Of a stretch of 11,110 bases of DNA, positions 1-6,300 are shown piece by piece. The first letter of the stretch is position 1, and the number at the start of each line of letters is the position of its first letter. The position numbers were made by a program, and so were the translations under genes. This DNA is from Treponema sp. (lineage in GTDB: Bacteria > Spirochaetota > Spirochaetia > Treponematales > Breznakiellaceae): positions 1-11,110 of the forward strand of contig JAIRRR010000204.1 of assembly GCA_031255875.1 (NCBI GenBank). Direction: 5' to 3'. The notes beneath the pieces are model-generated. The model had not been told where the DNA came from and did no database searches. It was given only the letters and a program-made list of their open reading frames with translations.

Positions 1-22
1 TCGCCAGAGTCCGGCGCCGCGT

Positions 23-739
23 TCAAGCCCGGAGTCGCGCCTTTAACTCATCCACGATAACCGTGCCGGCGGAGCTGCCGATGCGGTCGGCCCCGGCTTT
101 AATCATCTCCAGGGCCGTATCCAGATCGCGGATACCCCCGGCGGCCTTCACCTTAATCCGGTCCCCCACCAGGTCCTTCATAAGCCGCAGGTCGTTCAGC
201 GCCGCGCCGCCGGAACCAAAGCCGGTGGAGGTTTTGATAAAATCCGGCCCCACCGCCAGGGCGATGCGGCAGAGCTCCCGCTTTTCCTCATCGCTTAGGT
301 AGCAGTTTTCAAAGATCACCTTGGAGCGGGCCCCCTGTTCCCGGCAGAGTTCCACTATCCGGGCCATTTCCCTTTCCACATAGCCGTAGTTTTTCGCTTT
401 TAACTCTGTAATGTTTACCACATAGTCGATTTCCGCGGCCCCCTTTTCTATGGCTTCCCGGGCCTCCGCCGCCTTGATGGCGATGCTGTTCTGCCCCAGG
501 GGAAAGCCCGCCACGGCGCAGATCAGCAGCTCCGGGCCGCCGGGGCCGGGCAGATCTTTCAGCAGGGAGGCGCAGAATTCTACCTGCACCGGGTTGACGG
601 CGACCGTCTTAAATCGGTAGGCCGCGGCCTCCCCGCAGAGTTTCTCCAGATCCCCCCGGACTGCCTGGGCCTTAAGCAGGGTGTGGTCAATGCGGGCCGC
701 CAGGCTTTGGGGGCTGAATTGTTCATATAGTTCCGGCAT
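23..739 (-). CDS. deoC: Deoxyribose-phosphate aldolase (DERA)
   Basis: Class I aldolase that cleaves 2-deoxyribose 5-phosphate into glyceraldehyde 3-phosphate and acetaldehyde, in the cytoplasmic salvage of deoxynucleosides. The 238-residue protein is of normal length for the short bacterial DeoC family. It opens with the family motif IDHTLL (17-22). An acidic residue sits at D105 in EIDYVVNI, the Schiff-base lysine is K169 in FIKTSTGF, and the second conserved lysine is K198 in VKAAGGIRD. The phosphate-binding end GADRIGSSAGT (216-226) is intact. The ATG start is supported by an AGGGAG ribosome-binding site (plus-strand 747-752) seven bases upstream. No other deo-operon gene is visible: the window ends 22 bases past the stop, and the upstream spacer is a hairpin-rich region. 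The hairpin shared with pgi ends about 27 bases before the start codon, so the two genes may share an expression feature; that is inference. Confidence 0.96.
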   Translation of the reverse strand: MPELYEQFSPQSLAARIDHTLLKAQAVRGDLEKLCGEAAAYRFKTVAVNPVQVEFCASLLKDLPGPGGPELLICAVAGFPLGQNSIAIKAAEAREAIEKGAAEIDYVVNITELKAKNYGYVEREMARIVELCREQGARSKVIFENCYLSDEEKRELCRIALAVGPDFIKTSTGFGSGGAALNDLRLMKDLVGDRIKVKAAGGIRDLDTALEMIKAGADRIGSSAGTVIVDELKARLRA

Positions 740-765
740 GCTTGCGCTCCCTATGTTTTAATAAA

Positions 766-799
766 CTCGTTCAATACCCCGGTTGGTTCATTGAACAAG
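766..799. repeat. Shared GTTCAAT/ATTGAAC hairpin, deoC-side copy
   Basis: CTCGTTCAAT (766-775) pairs with ATTGAACAAG (790-799) with one mismatch, C768 against A797. Inside it ACC (776-778) can pair with GGT (785-787), leaving a two-base bulge. The interior CCGGTTGGTT is nearly the same as in the copy upstream of pgi at 2971-3007. The two copies align over about 37 bases with only a few substitutions and single-base gaps. This one is less symmetrical and so looks like the more decayed copy. It lies between the deoC ribosome-binding site and the next hairpin at 820-849. Confidence 0.7.
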
Positions 800-819
800 T
801 CTTTCTTCTTTAAGCGGTT

Positions 820-849
820 GTTGTTCGGACACCTCAGTTTCCGAACAAC
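820..849. repeat. Second hairpin of the deoC-side pair
   Basis: GTTGTTCGGA (820-829) and TCCGAACAAC (840-849) are a perfect 10-bp inverted repeat. After one mismatch (C830/T839), AC and GT (831-832, 837-838) add two more pairs and close a CTCA loop. Four T residues follow on the plus strand. That resembles an intrinsic terminator, but no plus-strand gene lies upstream, so a role as terminator is doubtful. Confidence 0.65.
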
Positions 850-863
850 TTTTATGAATATGC

Positions 864-1192
864 GTACCGGCAATAGGCGGTACCGGCGGTCCGCGGTTTA
901 GTCCGCCCCGCAGCGGGGATCCGCCGCCGGCCATGGATGCCGGCGGTTTTCAATATTGGAGTTGCTGCGTGGAGCGCGGCAACTCCGAAGGCGAACATCC
1001 GCAGGGACACCGAACCAAAAGGCTGCGCCTTTTGGTTTATCGGAGTTCGCGGGGCTTTGCCCCGCAAACTCCACTTGCCAGGCCGGCAGGGATGCCGTTT
1101 TTCGCCCGCGCAAGGGATAGAAGCGGCCAACAAAAACCCGCAGGGTTTTTGTTAGAGCGGATAGCCCGGTTTTTGCGGCGCAGCCGCAAAAA
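864..1192. repeat. Array of tandem stem-loops in the deoC-pgi spacer
   Basis: The 545-bp spacer between pgi and deoC has no believable gene. It holds at least eight consecutive inverted repeats: 864-883 (6 bp, loop 8); 906-918 (CCCCG/CGGGG, loop CAG); 924-946 (8 bp perfect, loop 7); 958-986 (GGAGTTGC/GCAACTCC, extended inward by one wobble and three pairs to a 5-base loop); 1013-1037 (11 bp perfect, loop TGC); 1042-1072 (13 of 14 bp, loop TTT); 1129-1153 (11 bp perfect, loop GCA); 1170-1192 (10 bp perfect, loop GCA). A weak 5-bp repeat lies at 1084-1097. Stem sequences differ, so this is not a CRISPR or a simple tandem repeat, but three loops read GCA on one strand or the other and the core GGCGCAGCC recurs in both orientations. 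From 1193 to the pgi stop I see only weak inverted repeats. The function is unknown; candidates are a REP/BIME-like dispersed element or a structured RNA. Confidence 0.75.
1129..1153. terminator. Possible bidirectional terminator downstream of pgi
   Basis: AACAAAAACCC (1129-1139), loop GCA, then GGGTTTTTGTT (1143-1153). The stem is perfect with an A-rich left arm and T-rich right arm, so it reads as a hairpin followed by a T-run on either strand. It lies about 130 bp beyond the pgi stop codon in the direction of pgi transcription. The GC part of the stem is only three pairs, which weakens the call. The similar hairpin at 1013-1037 is a second candidate. Confidence 0.35.
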
Positions 1193-1284
1193 TGCGCCCA
1201 AAAAAGGATCGATGCCGGGCATATTCCGCATCAGACGCCGCCGTACAGACGACGCGCTGCGTTGAGGGTCGGTTTTGTTAAAGC

Positions 1285-2898
1285 CTAGACCCCCAGCAGT
1301 TTGCTGTAGGCGTCCAGGGCGGAGTCCCCGGAGGCGCCGTCTTTTCCGCCCCTGGCGGCCAGGACTTTTTTGGCCAGGACCTTGCCCAACTGCACTCCTT
1401 CCTGGTCAAAGGAGTTGAGGTTCCAGACAAAGCCCTGGAACATCACCTTGTTTTCGAAGTGGGCCAGCAGGGCTCCCAGGGCCGGGGGGCTGAGGCGGCG
1501 TCCGGCGATGAGTCCGGAAGGCCGTCCGCCGGGGAACTCCTTGTTTCCGTCGGCGCTGTCCTGCCCCTTGGCGAAGGCCACGATTTGGGCGGCCAGGTTG
1601 GCCAGAAGTTTGCTCTGGCTCAGCGAATCTTCCACCTCCACATCCTCGCCGCGCTGGTTTTCCGTGAAGCCGATGAACTGGAGGGGCACCACGCCGGTGC
1701 CCTGGTGGAGGAGCTGGTAAAAGGAATGTTGGCCGTTGGTCCCCGGCTCCCCAAAGACGACGGGGCCCGTCGGGTAGGCCAGGGCTTTGCCCTCCCGGTT
1801 TACCCGTTTGCCGTTGCTCTCCATGTCCAACTGCTGCAAATGGGCGGGGAAGCGGGAAAGGGCCTGGCTGTAGGGCAGGACCGCCGTGCAGGGAAGGTTG
1901 AGGAAATTCCGCTCCCAGACTCCGATGAGGGCGTCCAGCAGGGCCGCGTTTTTAAGGATGTTCCCCTCCAGGGCGGTCTGGTCGGCCTCCCGGGCGCCGG
2001 CGAGAAAGTCCGCAAAGACCTCCGGCCCAAAGGCCAGGGAGAGGATCAGCCCGCCCACCGCGGAGGAAGATGAATAGCGGCCCCCGATAAAGTCGTCGAT
2101 GTAAAAGGAATCCAGATAGGCCGGATTATGGGCCAGGGGGCTGGTCTCGCTGGTTACGGCCACCAGATGTTTGCCCGGTTCCAGCCCGGCCTTTTGCAGT
2201 TTATCCTTGATAAAGAGTTCGTTTGCCAGGGTCTCCTGGGTGGTTCCGCTTTTGGAGACCAGGACAAAAACGGTCTCCCCCAGGGGGAGGGAACTGGCCA
2301 CCCGGGAGGCGTCGTCGGGATCCACGTTGGAGATGAACGAGGCGGCCATCCTTTGTTTGCCCTCTTTTTGGGCCCAGTTTTCCAGGGCGATGTAAAGGGC
2401 CCGGGGTCCCAGGTCCGATCCGCCTATGCCTATCTGCACCACATGACGGAAGGGTTTGCCCCCGGCCCCTTTGATGTCCCCCCGATGGACTTTTTCGGCG
2501 AAGGCGGAGAACCGGGCCCGTTCGGCCTGGTAAAAGGCCCCGATATCCCTGCCTTCAAGAACCACCGGTTTTCCCGTCAGGGACCTGCCGTCCCCGGAGC
2601 GGAGGAGCTGGTGCAGGACCTTCCGTTTTTCCCCGGTGTTGACGACCTCCCCTTCCAGCAGGGCCCGGTACTTGGCGATAAGCTCCTGCTCCTCCGCCAG
2701 CGATTGGAGGGCCTCGATAACCCGGCCGTCCACCGCCTTGGCGGCCCAGCAGTAGCGGAGCCCCGCGGCCATGGCGGTCTGGCACTCCGCCACCCGTTCC
2801 GCGTCAAGCCGGGCCCGGAAATCGAAAGCCTTCCCCTCGGCGCCCAGGGCCGACAGGGTTTTGAAGGCCGCCGTCTTGTCAAAATCAATAAAATTCAC
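1285..2898 (-). CDS. pgi: Glucose-6-phosphate isomerase
   Basis: Interconverts glucose 6-phosphate and fructose 6-phosphate in the cytoplasm, for glycolysis and gluconeogenesis. The 537-residue length matches the long bacterial/eukaryotic PGI type (E. coli about 549). Landmarks include the first sugar-isomerase (SIS) motif IGIGGSDLGPRAL (156-168), the phosphate-binding SKSGTTQETLANE (215-227), GGRYSSSSAVGG (272-283), and QLDMESNGKRV (356-366) with the catalytic glutamate E360. NGQHSFYQLLHQGTG (388-402) carries the catalytic His H391, and GVQLGK (501-506) the catalytic Lys K506. The start is GTG, chosen because it gives a normal N-terminus and follows a G-rich ribosome-binding site (GGGGGG, plus-strand 2904-2909). 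The gene appears to be monocistronic: hairpin elements flank both sides. It uses GAG, AAG and GGG codons more freely than the helicase gene to its right. Confidence 0.97.
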   Translation of the reverse strand: MNFIDFDKTAAFKTLSALGAEGKAFDFRARLDAERVAECQTAMAAGLRYCWAAKAVDGRVIEALQSLAEEQELIAKYRALLEGEVVNTGEKRKVLHQLLRSGDGRSLTGKPVVLEGRDIGAFYQAERARFSAFAEKVHRGDIKGAGGKPFRHVVQIGIGGSDLGPRALYIALENWAQKEGKQRMAASFISNVDPDDASRVASSLPLGETVFVLVSKSGTTQETLANELFIKDKLQKAGLEPGKHLVAVTSETSPLAHNPAYLDSFYIDDFIGGRYSSSSAVGGLILSLAFGPEVFADFLAGAREADQTALEGNILKNAALLDALIGVWERNFLNLPCTAVLPYSQALSRFPAHLQQLDMESNGKRVNREGKALAYPTGPVVFGEPGTNGQHSFYQLLHQGTGVVPLQFIGFTENQRGEDVEVEDSLSQSKLLANLAAQIVAFAKGQDSADGNKEFPGGRPSGLIAGRRLSPPALGALLAHFENKVMFQGFVWNLNSFDQEGVQLGKVLAKKVLAARGGKDGASGDSALDAYSKLLGV

Positions 2899-2970
2899 GC
2901 TAACCCCCCGGACTATTCCAGAAATTTTAAAACGGTTCCCGTATGAAACAGTCCTCTTACATAGTTATTG

Positions 2971-3007
2971 GGCTTGTTCAATAACCCGGTTGGTTATTGA
3001 ACAAGCC
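2971..3007. repeat. Shared GTTCAAT/ATTGAAC hairpin, pgi-side copy
   Basis: GGCTTGTTCAATAACC (2971-2986) and GGTTATTGAACAAGCC (2992-3007) form a perfect 16-bp inverted repeat around the five-base loop CGGTT. It starts 73 bases upstream of the pgi start codon. It is the more regular copy of the hairpin found upstream of deoC at 766-799. Both copies are on the 5' side of a minus-strand gene, and both are followed, away from the gene, by another hairpin. Confidence 0.8.
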
Positions 3008-3012
3008 TTGCG

Positions 3013-3050
3013 AAGAACGCGGATTTTCCGAGGAAATCCACGTTCTTTTT
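3013..3050 (+). terminator. Second hairpin of the pgi-side pair, terminator-like
   Basis: AAGAACGCGGATTT (3013-3026) pairs with AAATCCACGTTCTT (3034-3047) with one mismatch (C3020/A3040). T-residues continue to 3050. The shape is that of a rho-independent terminator on the plus strand, yet no plus-strand gene precedes it. It may belong to a compound repeat together with 2971-3007, or shield the pgi promoter region from the other strand. It shares no clear sequence with the hairpin at 820-849. Confidence 0.45.
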
Positions 3051-3062
3051 CGTTGATTCGCA

Positions 3063-3137
3063 GTGGGGTCTCATACCCCGTCCTTCAGGGCGGTTAGAAT
3101 TAGCAACGCCAACAAAAAAATTGGTAGTAGACCCCAC
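3063..3137. mobile_element. Nested palindromic element resembling an IS200/IS605-type end
   Basis: The 75-bp segment is bounded by a perfect 9-bp inverted repeat, GTGGGGTCT (3063-3071) and AGACCCCAC (3129-3137). Inside lies a compact hairpin, CCGTCC-TTCA-GGGCGG (3078-3093), of the sort often seen at the ends of IS200/IS605 and tnpB-carrying elements. There are also weaker pairings GGCG/CGCC and CCAA/TTGG. No tnpA or tnpB coding sequence is present in the window, so at best this is a solo end or a miniature, non-autonomous derivative. The assignment rests on resemblance from memory and was not searched. It could equally be another palindromic repeat of this genome. Confidence 0.35.
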
Positions 3138-3300
3138 AGTTAAACAACTTCCTTACAGAACGAACCTCGTAAATAATTCAACGCTTACACGATAGGGCGA
3201 GGAGGTTCATTCGTACAAAACTATTGTACTGGCCCTAACGACGGCCTTTTCCGCGTGGCCGCAACTTTACCATTTTGCCCGAATACGGTAGAACAAAACT
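3138..3300. other. Leader region upstream of lhr
   Basis: This is 163 bp of non-coding sequence, less GC-rich than its surroundings. It contains an imperfect inverted repeat formed by AACCTCG near 3163 and CGAGGAGGTTC near 3198-3208, and the ten-base direct repeat ACAAAACTAT at 3215-3224 and 3293-3302, the second copy overlapping the lhr start codon. An AGGAGG at about 3200 is followed by no ATG or GTG at useful distance. I could not identify a convincing sigma-70 promoter. Nothing here codes for protein. Confidence 0.4.
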
Positions 3301-6300
3301 ATGTTTCATCCCCTGGTAGAGTCGTGGTTTGCCGAAACATATACGGCGCCGACCCCGGTTCAAAAAGAAGCCTGGCCCCTTATCGCGAAGGGCGAAAACG
3401 TTCTTGCCGTCGCCCCGACGGGTAGCGGCAAAACCCTCGCCGCGTTTCTCGTGTCGATTTCCCGCTTTATCGACGGAACCTGGGATCCGGCGCGGCTCTG
3501 CTGTCTTTATGTGTCGCCCCTCAAGGCCCTGAACGAAGACATCAAACGCAATCTGATTGAGCCGGTCGAGAGCCTGCGGAAAAAAGCCGCCGCCGGGCCG
3601 CGGCCCAAAGCGGGGTTTTCCGGGCCGGAGGATCGTCCGCTCGGCGCTTTTCCTGATATCCGCGTAGAAACCCGTTCGGGTGACACACCCCAGGCCGAAC
3701 GCAGACGCTTTCTCCTCCGCCCGCCGTCCATACTTGCCGTAACGCCGGAAAGCCTCGCAATCCTTCTCCTTAATCCACGGGGCCGGGAAGTTTTGTCAAC
3801 GCTGCGCTGCCTTGTCCTCGACGAAATCCACGCCGTTATGGGAACCAAGCGCGGAGCGTTTCTTTCGTCCCAGATAGACAGGCTTTCCCTTGTCGCGGGC
3901 GAATTCCAGCGGGTGGCCCTTTCCGCGACGGTAAATCCCCTGGAACAGGCGGCGGAATTTGCCGGAGGTCTTGCCGGCGGCGCGGGAAATTACAAAAAAC
4001 GGGAGATGCGTATCGTCGCCCCCGCCGCGGAAAAACGCATCGACTTTTTGGTCGAATTCCCCCGGGACTTGGAATATTCGGAAGCATCCGCGAAAGAATC
4101 CGCGGAAAAATTCGCGGCAGAAAAAACCGGTTTCGGGGAAACAACGCCGGATCGCTACAGCAGGCGTTACACGATCCTGATTAACTATATTCTTGAACGG
4201 ATACGCGCGCTTGACGGCGCGGGCGGCGGCAAGCGCTCCACCCTGCTTGTTTTTACCGATTCCCGCCGCCGCTGTGAACGGATAAGCCACCTGCTTAACC
4301 AAGCGGCGGGCGAACGGATTTCCCTTTGTCATCACGGTTCCCTTTCAAAAGAAATCCGCAGAGACGTCGAACAAAGCCTTGCCGAAGGCCGCATTCCCTG
4401 CGTTGTCGCCACCTCTTCGCTGGAACTGGGCATCGACGTCGGCGCGGTTGACGAAGTGATCCTCGCTGGCAGCGTATCGAGCAGCGCCCAAACCCTCCAG
4501 CGCATAGGCCGGGCGGGCCACGGTGTCGCCCGGATCAGCCGCGCCCGCTTTGTTCCGTTTCTGCCTATGGATATTATAAACGGCGCGGCCATTGCCGGGG
4601 CGGTGGCGGAAAAGGAAATCGAGGAAACGCGGCCGGTAAAAAATCCCCTGGACATACTCGCCCAAATCGTTCTTGCCCTGGCCGCCGAAAAGCCCCGGAC
4701 TTCCGCCGAACTCTACGCAATCGTCAAAGGTTTCGGGGCCTTTTCGGAACTGGAAAAGTCAAACTTCGATCAGGTAATCGCCATGCTGGCCGGACGGTAT
4801 ACGGACGGAAAAGACGTGGCGGGCGAAAGAGACGCCTCGGGAGAAAACAGCGCCGAAAACGGCGGAAGCGACGGCGGGGAAAACACGGCGCGGCTTCGGG
4901 AAATTAAACCCCGGCTTCTTGTCGACATTGACGGAAGCTGTCATGCCGCCGCCGGCGTCGTATCCCTCCTTTATTTATCCGGCGGAGTAATTCCCAACCG
5001 GGGACTGTATTCAATGCGCCTGCCCGACGGAACAAGGATCGGAGAGCTCGACGAGGAATTTGTTTTTGAGCGGCGGCCGGGCGACAGTTTCGATTTCGGC
5101 GCCCATTCCTGGAGTATCGTCGATATCGGCGACGAGGCGATCACCGTTATTCCTTTGGAACGGGACGCGGGCTTTCAGCCTTTCTGGAAAGCGGACACCC
5201 CGTTCCGAAGCCCCGTCCTTACCCGCCGCGTACTCGACATGTTCGACAATTACGAAAATTCCGCCGGAAAAGCGCCGCCGGTTTTTCCGTGCTTGAGCGA
5301 AGAAGCGGCAGAGGCCCTTGGGGATTTGCTTGAAAAACAGCGCGATGCCCAGGGCGCTGTAAGGCTGCCCGGGCGGGCGTATATCCCCGTCGAGATTATC
5401 GACTCGGCCGCGCGGCCCGACTCGTACCGGATTGTGTTCCACAGTTTCAGGGGCGGCGCGCTGAACTATCCGCTGGGTTTCGCCCTGGCGGGACTGCTGG
5501 AAGAAACGACCGGCACGAGGGTTGAAACGATTATCAACGATAACGCGATACTGCTGCTTGTTTCCCGTCCGCTGGACCCGGAAGCGCTGATCGGCGGGCT
5601 GCTTTTGGAACTTGCCGGAAAAGGGGAAGCGTGTTTTCGCGGGCGTCTTGAATCGTCGGGAATCTTCGGGGCCGCCTTCAGGGAGGCGGCGGAAATTTCC
5701 ATGATAATTAACCGGGGGAATTTCGGCCGCCGTGTTCCCCTCTGGGTGACGCGCCGGCAGGCAAAGCGCCTTTACGACAAAGTTTCCGGCCGGGCCGATT
5801 TTCCCGCGGTAACCGAGGCCTGGCGGATCTGTCTTGCCGACAGGTTCGACATGAACGGTTTCCGGGAACTGCTTGAGAATCTTGCCGACGGAACGGTTAA
5901 AATGGGCGTATTCCGTACATCATCCCCTTCGCCCTTTTCCCGCGATCTCAGCTGGAAAGAAACCGGCGCGTTCATGTACGAATACGACGAACGGAACGAT
6001 ATACTCGGCCGTCCCGGAAAAGCCGGAGACTACGCGCGGAGCAGCCTCGCGGACAGGGCCGTCGCGGACGCCATAGGAGACCCCCGGCTCCGGCCCCGTT
6101 TGCCGGCCCTGAACGAGTTTGGCGCAAAGCTCAGGCGGGAACTTTCCGGCTGGGCGCCCGAAGATCCTCTGAGTCTTGCCGAATGGGTTCGTGAACGTGT
6201 AGCGATTCCCGCCGACGAATGGGAAACCCTTGCCGGTTTTCTCCCCGCCGAACTGCGGGAAGAACTGCGCCGCGATCCCGGCCTTGACGGCCGTATCGCC

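Noticed and set aside
864..1192. CRISPR array
   Set aside because: The hairpin units differ in sequence and spacing, with no constant repeat or unique spacers, and no cas gene is present.
852..1265. Overlapping open frames of 64-110 codons on both strands of the deoC-pgi spacer
   Set aside because: They run through perfect hairpins, are rich in Arg, Pro and Ala, overlap one another in several frames, and show no ribosome-binding site or recognisable motif.
2128..2946. A 272-codon plus-strand open frame opposite the 5' half of pgi
   Set aside because: It is a mirror of the pgi coding strand. pgi is unambiguous and the translation has no known motif.
3063..3137. A tRNA-sized cloverleaf-like fold
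   Set aside because: There is no T-loop GGTTCRA motif, no proper D- or anticodon arm and no acceptor end; the outer 9-bp stem is too long. A palindromic mobile or repeat element fits better.
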